From the NCBI GenBank assembly GCA_028821235.1, contig JAPPGV010000100.1, positions 1 through 35,565 of the forward strand: a stretch of DNA of 35,565 bases, in the 5' to 3' direction. The translations under genes were made by a program, and so were the position numbers. Shown here piece by piece: positions 25,199 to 32,522 of this stretch. Source of the DNA: a bacterium. Lineage in GTDB: Bacteria > Actinomycetota > Acidimicrobiia > Spongiisociales > Spongiisociaceae. Numbering within the stretch: the first letter of the stretch is position 1; each line of letters begins with the position of its first letter. The notes under the pieces were generated by a model. It was not told where the DNA came from and made no database searches. It was given only the letters and a program-made list of their open reading frames with translations.

Positions 25199-26020
25199 TC
25201 ACCGTTTCGGGCGCCACCAGAGGGTGCTGTGCCGGCCCATGCGCTTCCCTACGTACAGCCGGCCGTCCTCCTCGGTGACCTGTGGTTCCAGGAGGGGCCG
25301 CAGTTCCGAACGTCGGGCCAGGGGCAGGGTCACCCTCTTCCCGTAGAAGGCGAGTATCTCGTCCCAGTTCTCGAACCACAGCAACGCCGGTCGCTCCCAG
25401 TGCTCCACTTCGGGACGGACACCGATCTCCTCGACGATCACCTCTACCAGGTCGTCGACCGACGGGCCGTCGGGACGGTCGACGCCGTGGACGGCGCGGA
25501 AAAACGGTGCGATGTTCACCCGAGGATGCCGCTCGGTCATCTCGACCACCACCCCCCGGCGGGCAGTGTCGTCGAGAGCCGCCACGAACGGACCGATGTC
25601 GGCCACGTCGTAGACGACGTTGGCCGACATGACGACGTCGACCTGCGGGACCTGACCTGCCACCTCCGGCCAGCGTCCCCTCACCAGCCGGGCGGAGACG
25701 CCGAGCCGGGCCGCCTCCTCCTCGAAACCGTCGGCCATCCCCGCGTCGGGCTCCACCGCGGTGAGACCATGACCCGATACCGCCAGGGGCAGCGAGACCC
25801 GTCCCCTCCCGGCGCCCACATCGAGCACCGAACCGTGCTCCCCGGCAAGGCGCCTCGCCAACTCGACCGTGACCGGAGGGGGCACGGAACGGGCCGCGGC
25901 CGACATCCGCTCCCATATCCACGGCGACCACCCGTAGGGCGACTCCTCCGCCGCGTCGAGCAGCCTCTGGGGAATCACCCAGGCCTCCAACTCGGCCCGC
26001 CACCGATCCTTCGCCCTCAT
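25199..26020 (-). CDS. Class I SAM-dependent methyltransferase
   Basis: This 273-residue protein has SAM motif I in GSVLDVGAGRGRVSLPLA, the acidic strand in LTAVEPDAGM, and a motif IV-like VDVVMSANVVYDV. The C-terminal part (ALLWFENWDEILAFYGKRVT) belongs to no domain I can name. The ATG at 26020 is preceded by AGGAGG at 26027-26032, a near-ideal site; a GTG two codons earlier overlaps that site and is unlikely. It is convergent with the seven-gene operon and lies just downstream of the cytochrome c gene on the same strand. The substrate is unknown. Confidence 0.82.
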   Translation of the reverse strand: MRAKDRWRAELEAWVIPQRLLDAAEESPYGWSPWIWERMSAAARSVPPPVTVELARRLAGEHGSVLDVGAGRGRVSLPLAVSGHGLTAVEPDAGMADGFEEEAARLGVSARLVRGRWPEVAGQVPQVDVVMSANVVYDVADIGPFVAALDDTARRGVVVEMTERHPRVNIAPFFRAVHGVDRPDGPSVDDLVEVIVEEIGVRPEVEHWERPALLWFENWDEILAFYGKRVTLPLARRSELRPLLEPQVTEEDGRLYVGKRMGRHSTLWWRPKR

Positions 26021-26041
26021 ACTCACCCTCCTAAACCGGAC

Positions 26042-26560
26042 TCAAACCTCGCACGCGGCCAACCCGGCCGGAGCGGTGAAGATGCCGTTGGCGTACTGCA
26101 GCTCCCGCACGTAGCAGATGACCCTGTTCAGGTCCTCTGGTGACAGGCCCGGCACCGGCTCCATGTCCCCGAAGTTCCAGTGGTGCTGGGGCGATCCCGT
26201 CTCCACGGCACGGACGAAGCTGAAGTCGGCGTGGTGGCCCGGCTCGTATATCTTGTGCACCAGCGGCGGGCCCTGCGACGACCCGCCTGCGGTGGGGCCG
26301 TGACACTCCGAACAGTTGGCCGTGAACAGTTCGCCGCCCTGCCGGGCCACATCCGAGAGTTCCGGCACCGAAACCGACACCGTCTCGGCGCCGGAGGCAT
26401 CAGCGGCCGAGTACTCGGCGTCCTCGCCCCCCGAACAACCAGCCAGCAACACCACGACCAGGACAGCCGCCGGGACCGAGCCGCGCCCGGGGTGTGGCCG
26501 GCCACCGACGATCCGTCGGGTGCCCGCTCGTCGCCGGACCGACCGGGTGTTGAGGGTCAT
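26042..26560 (-). CDS. Cytochrome c lipoprotein
   Basis: This 172-residue exported protein has an Arg-rich N-terminus, then the hydrophobic stretch VPAAVLVVVLLAGC with the lipid-anchoring Cys42. A single haem c site CSECH (Cys83, Cys86, His87) lies in GGELFTANCSECHGPT. Met133 in FGDMEPVPGLS is the likely axial ligand. This is a class I cytochrome c domain, anchored outside the membrane to carry electrons. It is divergent from the VWA lipoprotein (147-base gap, no clear promoter recognised) and upstream of the methyltransferase. The C-terminal coding sequence (PAGLAACEV) has a partial echo at 25084-25110. Confidence 0.88.
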   Translation of the reverse strand: MTLNTRSVRRRAGTRRIVGGRPHPGRGSVPAAVLVVVLLAGCSGGEDAEYSAADASGAETVSVSVPELSDVARQGGELFTANCSECHGPTAGGSSQGPPLVHKIYEPGHHADFSFVRAVETGSPQHHWNFGDMEPVPGLSPEDLNRVICYVRELQYANGIFTAPAGLAACEV

Positions 26561-26707
26561 CGAGGTCCCCGCTTTCGCTCACACGGCTCCCAGTGCCTGC
26601 CTGACGATACCTAGTGGATCACGGCTAGGCGCGGTAGGCAGAGGGCGCCGTTTGAGGAATCCGACGAGCCGGGAACCTTGGAGCGGGCCGGCGTCGTCAC
26701 AAGGAAC

Positions 26708-28252
26708 ATGAAGACCACACCTGCCCCCACCCGAACCCTGATAGTGCTGCTGGCAATCGTCACCCTCCTGGCGGGCGCCTGCAGCTCCGAAAGCTCCGAG
26801 AGCGTCGCCACGACCGCTGTCACGGCGGAGACGACGGCGGCGCCGGCCGTCGATCCCGGACCCGATCCCTCCGGCGAGGGCGGAACCCGGTCCGGTGACG
26901 GCGGGACGGCTCCGTCCGCCGGTGACGGATGGATCGAAGATGAGGCGGACCTGCGCAGCAGCGAAGCGGCCACCGCCGAGGCCACCGCGGTCGCGAGAGC
27001 AGCAGCGGAAGAGGCGAAGGCGGAAGCGGAAGAGGCGATGGCGGAACTGGTGATGGCAGTCGAGCCGGCCGGGGACATCGACTATGACGAGACCGCTGCG
27101 TCGGCCGAGACCACCGCCGCGCCCCCGACCACTGCGGCCGCCGCCACCACCGAGGCCGCCGAGGCCACGACCGCCCCGGCCGATGAAGTCCGCCACGAGT
27201 CTGAGCAACCGCAGACCAGGCTCACCGGGGGGTCGATCGACGACAACGAGCGCTTCGACGACTACCTGGCCTACCGCACCGACTTCTTCCGCCTCGGCGT
27301 ACCAGTGCGGGACATCGACCCGAGCGGACGCATCGTGGTGACGGTGACCGGTGTGGGCGGCCTTCCGGCGGCCGGCGCCGAGGTCCTGGTGACCGCAGGC
27401 CAGAGAGGGGTGGGACTCCGGACCACCGCCGACGGCACGGTCCGCTTCCACCCGCAGGCCTACGAGCTGGGTGACGGGCCGTTCACGGTGTCCGCCGGAG
27501 GAGCGAGCACGACAGCCGAGCGAGGCCAGAGCGTCGCCCTCGAGACCTCCCTGCCGACCCTGGCCGGCGAGACCGTGGCCCTCGACGTCCTGTTCCTGCT
27601 CGACTCCACCGGCTCGATGGAGGATGAGATCTACCAGCTCAAGATCACCATCGACGAGGTGGCCCAGCGCATCCACCGGCTCCCCGGTGACGTGGACGTG
27701 CGCCTGGGCATGACCCTCTACCGGGACGAGGGCGACGTCTTCCTCACCCGGACCTTCGACTTCACCCCCGACGTCGGGGACTTCTCGGAAGCCCTCGCCG
27801 AGGTCGTGGCCGCCGACGGCGGCGACTGGCCGGAAGCCCTCGACGAGGCGCTGGCCGACGCCCTCTCGGTGCCGTCGTGGCGCTCCGCCGCAGACACGGT
27901 CCAGCTGGTCTTCCTGGTGGCCGACGCGCCCCCGCAGGTGCTGCGGCAGGTGCCGGTGCCCTACACAGAGTCGATGCGAGAAGCAGCCCGGCGCGGCATC
28001 AAGATCTTCCCGGTGTCGTCGTCCGGCACCGACGACCAGGCCGAGTTCGTGTTCCGCCAGCTCGCCCAGTTCACCGGCGCCCGCTACGTGTTCCTCACCT
28101 ACGGGGCCGAAGGCCGGGCCACCGGCGGCGCCACCGACATCGACGAGCGCGACTACGAGGAGCTGTCCCTGGACGACCTGATAGTGCGCCTGGTCGCCGA
28201 GGAACTGGCTGACCTGCTCGGCCCGACGGAGACACCCGAAGACGACCAGTAA
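26708..28252 (+). CDS. VWA-domain lipoprotein
   Basis: This 514-residue secreted protein starts MKTTPAPTRTLIVLLAIVTL with a lipobox ending in LAGAC (Cys25). A long Thr/Ala/Glu-rich spacer follows, including an Ala/Glu helix (AAAEEAKAEAEEAMAEL) that may form a coiled coil. From about residue 290 comes a von Willebrand A domain: VLFLLDSTGSMEDEIYQLK carries the MIDAS metal site Asp299-x-Ser-x-Ser, with LGMTLYRDEGDVF and VQLVFLVADAPP behind it. Between spacer and VWA is a small beta-rich region (IVVTVTGVGGLPAAGAEVLV) of carboxypeptidase-regulatory-like type. An in-frame TTG at 26678 would add ten residues before the signal peptide and is unlikely. The role is probably surface binding; the partner is unknown. 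Confidence 0.85.
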   Translation: MKTTPAPTRTLIVLLAIVTLLAGACSSESSESVATTAVTAETTAAPAVDPGPDPSGEGGTRSGDGGTAPSAGDGWIEDEADLRSSEAATAEATAVARAAAEEAKAEAEEAMAELVMAVEPAGDIDYDETAASAETTAAPPTTAAAATTEAAEATTAPADEVRHESEQPQTRLTGGSIDDNERFDDYLAYRTDFFRLGVPVRDIDPSGRIVVTVTGVGGLPAAGAEVLVTAGQRGVGLRTTADGTVRFHPQAYELGDGPFTVSAGGASTTAERGQSVALETSLPTLAGETVALDVLFLLDSTGSMEDEIYQLKITIDEVAQRIHRLPGDVDVRLGMTLYRDEGDVFLTRTFDFTPDVGDFSEALAEVVAADGGDWPEALDEALADALSVPSWRSAADTVQLVFLVADAPPQVLRQVPVPYTESMREAARRGIKIFPVSSSGTDDQAEFVFRQLAQFTGARYVFLTYGAEGRATGGATDIDERDYEELSLDDLIVRLVAEELADLLGPTETPEDDQ

Positions 28253-28308
28253 GGCAACCGAAAGCCGCCGCCGGACTCATTCGCCGTCCTCCCGCCGCCG
28301 GTTCCGCT

Positions 28309-28342
28309 ACCCACTCCTCGACCAGCCTCCCGAGGAGTGGGT
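28309..28342 (+). terminator. 12-bp perfect hairpin after VWA gene
   Basis: ACCCACTCCTCG at 28309-28320 and CGAGGAGTGGGT at 28331-28342 form a perfect twelve-base stem with a ten-base loop, 57 bases after the VWA stop and 99 before the next start. It is a likely factor-independent or pausing terminator, although no T-run follows. Confidence 0.5.
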
Positions 28343-28440
28343 TGGCGGCCGGCGTGTGGCTGGTTCAGAGTCCGATCAGGTCGGCAACGAGCATCGTAAG
28401 GTGGCGCCTGGCAGCCGCTCACACGAGGAGGACCCCGCCG

Positions 28441-29484
28441 GTGTCGGCACCGTTGCGAAAGGCCTGGTTCGTAGCGCTCGTCACCGTTTCGCTTGTGGCC
28501 TGTGGTGACGGCTTGGGCGAACCGACCATGAGGGAAGACATCCCTCCGGTTCCGCCTCCCTACTTCATCGCCGTGGGCTCCGGTGTCCTGACGAGCAGCG
28601 ACGGCGCCGATTGGGATCGCGTCGTTTGGACGGATGGCGAGACCCTGAACCTCACCGGCGCGACCTCCGGCAACGGTCGGCTGGCGGTGGTCGGGCTGGA
28701 GGGCACCATCGGCGCCAGCGGCGAAGGCGGCGGATGGACGGTGGTCGGGCGCGACCCCGGAGCCTTCTTCGGCGCATCCGACGTAGCCTTCGGCGCCGGC
28801 CGGTTCGTCGCCGTGGGCGAAGCGTTCGACCCTGACTTCGGCCTCGGAGCGGTCATCCGGACGAGCCCTGACGGGGTCGAGTGGTCTCAGGTGGACTCTG
28901 GCCTGCCGGGTCTGGCGGCGGTGACCTACGGGAAGGGCATGTTCGTGGCGGCCGGAGCCGGGTTCGTGGTCACCAGCGCGGACGGGATCGCCTGGACGCC
29001 GAGCCCCTTCGACGCCCCGCGGCAGCTGTTCGCCATCGCCTACGGTGACGGCCGGTTCGTGATCACCGGTGGCCACGGCTCGGTCTTCACCAGCTCCGAC
29101 GGGGTCGGGTGGACGTCCCGTGACTCCGGTGTCTCGGGTGTGACCTTCCTGCGGGGAGTTGCCCACGGCGGCGGCCTGTTCGTGGCGGTGGGCGATGAGT
29201 ACGACGCCACCGCCAAGAGGTCGGTGAGCACGATCATCACCAGCCCGGACGGCGCCGGCTGGACCGTGCGGCATTCGGGTGCGTCCCAATCGCTGTCGGA
29301 TGTGGCCTACGGCGACGGGACCTTCGTGGCGATAGGCCAGAACGAGACATACGACGACAACGGGAACCTCAGGAGCGCGGCACCCATCGCCCTCACCAGC
29401 CGCAACGGAACGGACTGGGAAACGGTGGAGATCGCAGAGGACGTGTGGCTGAACGGCGTGGCCTACCGCCCGGCCACGGACTAG
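28441..29484 (+). CDS. Lipoprotein with propeller-like DGxxW repeats
   Basis: This 347-residue lipoprotein has the signal LRKAWFVALVTVSLVAC. The rest is made of about seven repeats of the form VAYGDGTFVAIG...TSSDGxxW, for example LTSSDGADWDRV, RTSPDGVEWSQV, FTSSDGVGWTSR, ITSPDGAGWTVR and LTSRNGTDWETV. This pattern is expected to fold as a beta-propeller like the sialidase or photosystem-assembly (Ycf48) group. I see no catalytic motif. The GTG at 28441 is preceded by GAGGAGG at 28425-28431; the frame extends upstream to 28342 but that part lacks a binding site. It is probably a surface binding protein, and convergent with the DprA-like gene. Confidence 0.82.
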   Translation: MSAPLRKAWFVALVTVSLVACGDGLGEPTMREDIPPVPPPYFIAVGSGVLTSSDGADWDRVVWTDGETLNLTGATSGNGRLAVVGLEGTIGASGEGGGWTVVGRDPGAFFGASDVAFGAGRFVAVGEAFDPDFGLGAVIRTSPDGVEWSQVDSGLPGLAAVTYGKGMFVAAGAGFVVTSADGIAWTPSPFDAPRQLFAIAYGDGRFVITGGHGSVFTSSDGVGWTSRDSGVSGVTFLRGVAHGGGLFVAVGDEYDATAKRSVSTIITSPDGAGWTVRHSGASQSLSDVAYGDGTFVAIGQNETYDDNGNLRSAAPIALTSRNGTDWETVEIAEDVWLNGVAYRPATD

Positions 29485-29543
29485 CGGCTGGGGCGCGCCG
29501 TTCCCTCGTGTCCACACCTGTGGCGAACTCCGGACCGACGTAC

Positions 29544-29561
29544 ACCTAGTAAGGACTAGGT
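29544..29561. terminator. Hairpin between convergent genes
   Basis: ACCTAGT at 29544-29550 and ACTAGGT at 29555-29561 form a perfect seven-base stem with loop AAGG. It lies between the propeller lipoprotein stop and the dprA-like stop, overlapping the latter by one base, as expected of a shared terminator. Confidence 0.4.
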
Positions 29562-30514
29562 CAGAAGAGCATGGCCTGCTCAGGCGGCAAACGCGGTTCC
29601 GCATCGGATCGGGCGCCATCCAGGATCCGGTCGAGATCCGATGTATCGGTCAGGGGTAGGGCGCCTCTTCGCTCGAGCGGCTCGTTGCCGGGGCCCTCTC
29701 CGCCACCCCTCCACACGGCCACCCGGCAGTAGTCGCCCCTGATGGCCTCCGTAGCGCCCGACCAGGTTCCGCCCGAGCCGTTGTCAGCAGCGACCGCCAC
29801 CGTCACGTCCGACAACGCGTAGATGAGCTTGTTCCGGCCCATCGCCTTGCCGACTGAGAAGGGGGAGTCCGGAGCGTACGGAGAGCACATCACCGTCCGC
29901 CCCTCGTGGACCGCCCGCCGCACGTCCGGAGTCCTCAGCGTCCGGACCAGCGAGCGGGCCGGGACTCCGACCACGGTTCCTCCGGCCTGGAACGCCGCGT
30001 CCATCGCCGATTGGTCGACTCCCCGCGCCGCGCCCGAGATGAGAGGAAGCCCGAGCGAAGCCGCCTGCCGTCCCAGCGCCTTGGCAACTTCGGCGCCCTC
30101 CTTGCTCACGTTGCGGCTCCCCACGACTCCGACCCCCGGCTGATCTAGGAGCTCCAAAGCCCCGGCGGCATGAAGGATCGCCGGTCTCCTAGATCCGAGC
30201 CTTATCTGCAAGCGCTGCGGATAGCCCTCGTCGAACGGCGTCAGCGTCGCTACTCCGGACTGATCGAGCCGGTCCAACTCGAACGCTACCGCTACTGCCT
30301 GCGAAAGGAGCCCCATCACCCGGGCCGCCACGTCCTCCCCCAACCCGGAGCCGATCAGATCACCCTCGGACCTTCCGAGTAGACCACCCGGATCCCCAAC
30401 CTGATCGATCAGGCGCCAGAACTGCGAAGCACTGAGCGGCGCTACGCCGTCCCCCGCAATCTTGCTCACCAGGAGGATGGTCGCCAGTGAGTCGTCGTTC
30501 CGCGTCAAACCCAC
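29561..30514 (-). CDS. dprA: DprA/Smf-like DNA-processing protein
   Basis: This is a 317-residue protein with the Rossmann-like DprA core: VGVVGSRNVSKEGAEVAKAL, then LPLISGAARGVDQSAMDAAF and GGTVVGVPA. The region before it resembles the DprA N-terminal helical part (YPQRLQIRLGSRRPAILHAAG). Canonical DprA loads RecA onto single-stranded DNA during transformation. Here the usual late motif around GSLITA reads GSGGTWSGATEAI, and no topoisomerase, rnh or other competence gene is near, so this is a variant of the family. The start is a GTG at 30514 or a TTG at 30508; the TTG would share TTGA with the stop of a small ORF upstream, and GGGGAGG suits either. Confidence 0.78.
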   Translation of the reverse strand: MGLTRNDDSLATILLVSKIAGDGVAPLSASQFWRLIDQVGDPGGLLGRSEGDLIGSGLGEDVAARVMGLLSQAVAVAFELDRLDQSGVATLTPFDEGYPQRLQIRLGSRRPAILHAAGALELLDQPGVGVVGSRNVSKEGAEVAKALGRQAASLGLPLISGAARGVDQSAMDAAFQAGGTVVGVPARSLVRTLRTPDVRRAVHEGRTVMCSPYAPDSPFSVGKAMGRNKLIYALSDVTVAVAADNGSGGTWSGATEAIRGDYCRVAVWRGGGEGPGNEPLERRGALPLTDTSDLDRILDGARSDAEPRLPPEQAMLF

Positions 30515-30678
30515 CTCCCCGCCTCGTCAACAGGAGCGAGCGGGTAGACCTCCCTACGGTCCCGCACCAATGCCTGGATCGCCTGCAGCGGGTGAAGCCG
30601 GAATAACAAGCCGGCGACGCCCGTGAGCCCTCGCGACGGGGCTGTCCGATCTGCCTTTGCAATGTTGAACTCGCGCAT
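30505..30678 (-). CDS. Possible small protein upstream of dprA-like gene
   Basis: A 57-residue frame begins MREFNIAKADRTAPSRGLTG and ends VDEAGRWV. Its TGA (30507-30505) overlaps a possible TTG start of the DprA-like gene. An inverted repeat TTACG-AAA-CGTAA at 30682-30694 lies directly upstream of its ATG and could be an operator or part of a promoter. I recognise no family. Coding status rests on the overlap arrangement and a plausible amphipathic stretch (LLFRLHPLQAIQALVRDRRE); the rest of the gap up to 30847 holds nothing else I can name. Confidence 0.35.
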   Translation of the reverse strand: MREFNIAKADRTAPSRGLTGVAGLLFRLHPLQAIQALVRDRREVYPLAPVDEAGRWV

Positions 30679-30847
30679 CTCTTACGAAACGTAACGAGGT
30701 CCTGTGACAGGAGCCACGCCCCTCCGTTCTAGCGACTCGATCTGGAGCCCGACGCTCCATCTACCCGGAAGGGCGGATGGGTTTGTGACGCGGTAACGAC
30801 AAAGGTTCGGTGGCCGGTCGGCTGTACCGGTACCATGCATGCGGTGA

Positions 30848-31174
30848 ATGAGTTCCTCCGGTTCAGCCCGTCCAACTGCCTGGTACCGGCCCGTAGCCGT
30901 TCCCTACGATGTTGACGCCCCTTGGGTGGTCAAGGCGAGTGGGCGGATCGAGTTGCCGCGCCATGTTCGCTGGAGCGGAGATCGGGTGTACGACCTCGAC
31001 GATGTAGCGGACCGCATGTCCGTGTACAAGCAGGTGCTGTCACATGGCGTCGCCGAGGATGTCCGCCGGTTCATCCGGGTTGAGGAACTCGCTCGCTTGT
31101 GGCGCCAGATGATCTTGCCCTCGTATGTGAGAGACGTGTGGGGACCATGGTTACACCAGCGCGGCCTCCTGTAG
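30848..31174 (+). CDS. Hypothetical protein, 108 aa
   Basis: This short acidic/aromatic protein has the stretch PWVVKASGRIELPRHVRWSG followed by RVYDLDDVADRMSVYKQVL, DVRRFIRVEELARLW and ending LPSYVRDVWGPWLHQRGLL. The second half looks helical, and this kind of YDLDD...VYEQVL sequence recurs in small actinobacterial proteins whose function I cannot name. It begins at an ATG at 30848. An overlapping GTG frame at 30844 gives VNEFLRFSPSNCLVPA before a stop, which may be a natural N-terminus now out of frame. A palindrome GTACCGGTAC lies at 30824-30833. It stands alone upstream of the convergent toxin-antitoxin pair. Confidence 0.55.
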   Translation: MSSSGSARPTAWYRPVAVPYDVDAPWVVKASGRIELPRHVRWSGDRVYDLDDVADRMSVYKQVLSHGVAEDVRRFIRVEELARLWRQMILPSYVRDVWGPWLHQRGLL

Positions 31175-31239
31175 AAAAACGGGATGCGGTCGCCCTTCCG
31201 TTGCTGTAAGTGCCGGTGTCTACCGGGAATGGGGCAGTC

Positions 31240-31728
31240 TCAGGGTCGGATGTCTTTGATCAAGAGCATGAGCGTTAGGTCGTCTATGGGGGAAGGCTCG
31301 AAGCCCCAGCGCGTGTAGAAACCGGCAGCTCTTCGGTCTTTGGCATGGGCCAGTACCAGACGGAGTTCGGTCAGGTCGGCCACCTCGAGGGTCTTGAGCA
31401 GAAAGTGTTTGAGCAGCGCTGCAGCGAGGCCCTTCCCCTGATGCTCGCGGTCGACGGCGAGCCGGCCCAGGAGCATGGCGGGAAGCGGGTCGGGCTGGTT
31501 GCGCGCCGCTCGTCCGGTCGCTTCCACCCTGGCTACGACTGCTGTGGCCGATGCGTAGTACCCGACCACGCGGGTGCTCTCCGTGACCACCCAGGTGCGG
31601 CTCGATCTTTCTCGCTGATTGCGCAGTGCCCGGCGCTGTAGCCACTCATTGAGCGCTTCGTTGCCGCAGTCGAACCCCTCTACGTCGTGGGACGCTTCCA
31701 GCGGTTCCGGACCCCGATAGGGCCTCAC
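31240..31728 (-). CDS. tacT: GNAT-family toxin (TacT-like acetyltransferase)
   Basis: This is a 162-residue GNAT acetyltransferase of the toxin type. The start VRPYRGPEPLEASHDVEGFD, then CGNEALNEWLQRRALRNQ, is characteristic of toxins paired with DUF1778 antitoxins. The acetyl-CoA loop is LGRLAVDREHQGKGLAAALL, and the late FYTRWGFEPSP carries the usual Tyr. TacT-type toxins acetylate the amino group of charged tRNAs and stop translation. I chose the GTG at 31728 because it shares GTGA with the antitoxin stop; the open frame extends upstream to 31821 inside the antitoxin and does not look coding there. The pair is co-transcribed, antitoxin first. Confidence 0.88.
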   Translation of the reverse strand: MRPYRGPEPLEASHDVEGFDCGNEALNEWLQRRALRNQRERSSRTWVVTESTRVVGYYASATAVVARVEATGRAARNQPDPLPAMLLGRLAVDREHQGKGLAAALLKHFLLKTLEVADLTELRLVLAHAKDRRAAGFYTRWGFEPSPIDDLTLMLLIKDIRP

Positions 31729-31997
31729 ACTGGGTCGAGGATCGAGGGCTCGGCCAACAACGCGGCGATCCTGGGCTTGGCCGCCGGTGGCCGGTCGAGC
31801 ATCTCTTGTAGTTCCTCCCATACCTGCGGGGATACCGCGAAGACACGTCGGTCGGCAAGGTCATCGGCAGCCGCTGCCACGGCACAGCCGACCACATACT
31901 CATTCAGTGACATCCCCGTAGCCTTCAGCACACGGCGCACGATCGTGTCCTGGGCCGGTGTCACCCGGAGCGACCACCTCCTGTTTTTCGTATCCAT
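31725..31997 (-). CDS. tacA: DUF1778 ribbon-helix-helix antitoxin (TacA-like)
   Basis: This 90-residue antitoxin has the N-terminal ribbon-helix-helix NRRWSLRVTPAQDTIVRRVL with KATGMSLNEYVVGCAV. The C-terminal tail (VSPQVWEELQEMLDRPPAAK, then IAALLAEPSILDPV) is expected to wrap the toxin. It binds DNA as a dimer and represses its own operon. The ATG at 31997 comes six bases after a -10 box, so the message is probably leaderless; the frame extends upstream to 32105 across the promoter and is not coding there. The stop overlaps the toxin start by four bases. Confidence 0.88.
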   Translation of the reverse strand: MDTKNRRWSLRVTPAQDTIVRRVLKATGMSLNEYVVGCAVAAAADDLADRRVFAVSPQVWEELQEMLDRPPAAKPRIAALLAEPSILDPV

Positions 31998-32003
31998 GCC
32001 TGC

Positions 32004-32032
32004 ATTGTACGCCGAACCGACGTACACGACAA
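32004..32032 (-). promoter_or_regulatory. Leaderless promoter and operator of toxin-antitoxin operon
   Basis: On the minus strand TTGTCG (32032-32027) and TACAAT (32009-32004) are spaced by 17 bases, a near-consensus housekeeping promoter. The ATG follows six bases after the -10 box. A perfect inverted repeat TGTACG-9-CGTACA (32006-32026) covers the spacer and the -10 box, a natural site for the antitoxin to repress. Confidence 0.7.
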
Positions 32033-32140
32033 GCCCCCTCTTGCTCTCCGATCGGAGGCGTTTCCGGACGCTGCTCCGCTGAGGCGGCCAGGAAGGCTTT
32101 CCCAAATCCTGGACACATCCCCACGGGGCCGGACGCGAGC

Positions 32141-32175
32141 TTGCTATATGGTTAGTTCTAGTTATAATAGAACTA
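32141..32175 (+). promoter_or_regulatory. Leaderless promoter with palindromic operator of GntR operon
   Basis: TTGCTA (32141-32146), a 16-base spacer and a perfect TATAAT (32163-32168) form a strong promoter; the ATG begins six bases later at 32175. The inverted repeat TAGTTCTA (32153-32160) and TAGAACTA (32168-32175) overlaps the -10 box and reaches the first base of the start codon, so the encoded GntR protein very probably blocks its own promoter here. Confidence 0.72.
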
Positions 32176-32522
32176 TGCTCTGGAAGATCGATGCGCAGTC
32201 ACCGCAGCCCCTTCACGAACAGCTGGCCGGTCAGATACGCCGTGGCATCGCCGCCCGCGAGCTCGCGGAAGGCGAGAAGCTGCCCCCGGCTCGTGACCTG
32301 GCGAAGGGCCTGGGAGTGAACATGCACACGGTCCTCCGGGCGTTCCAGACGCTGCGCGACGAGGGCTTGCTCGAAGTCCGCAGAGGCCGCGGCACATCGG
32401 TGGCGCGGGACGCCGAGTCGGCGGCCCGCCACGTCGACCTGGCCCGGAGGCTGGTCGAAGAAGCGCGACGCGCCGGTCTGGGCGACCGCGAGATCCTTCA
32501 ATTGGTAGAGGTGCAACTATGA
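32175..32522 (+). CDS. GntR-family regulator, YtrA type
   Basis: This is a 115-residue regulator with the winged helix PLHEQLAGQIRRGIAARELA, GEKLPPARDLAKGLGVNMHT and VLRAFQTLRDEGLLEVRRGR, plus a short helical tail for dimerisation (HVDLARRLVEEARRAGLGDR). No large ligand domain is present, as is usual in the YtrA subfamily, which controls neighbouring membrane-protein genes. I start it at the ATG at 32175 (MLWKIDAQSPQ), directly downstream of the -10 box; an ATG-like start at 32148 lies inside the promoter. Its stop shares ATGA with the DUF1648 gene. Confidence 0.9.
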   Translation: MLWKIDAQSPQPLHEQLAGQIRRGIAARELAEGEKLPPARDLAKGLGVNMHTVLRAFQTLRDEGLLEVRRGRGTSVARDAESAARHVDLARRLVEEARRAGLGDREILQLVEVQL

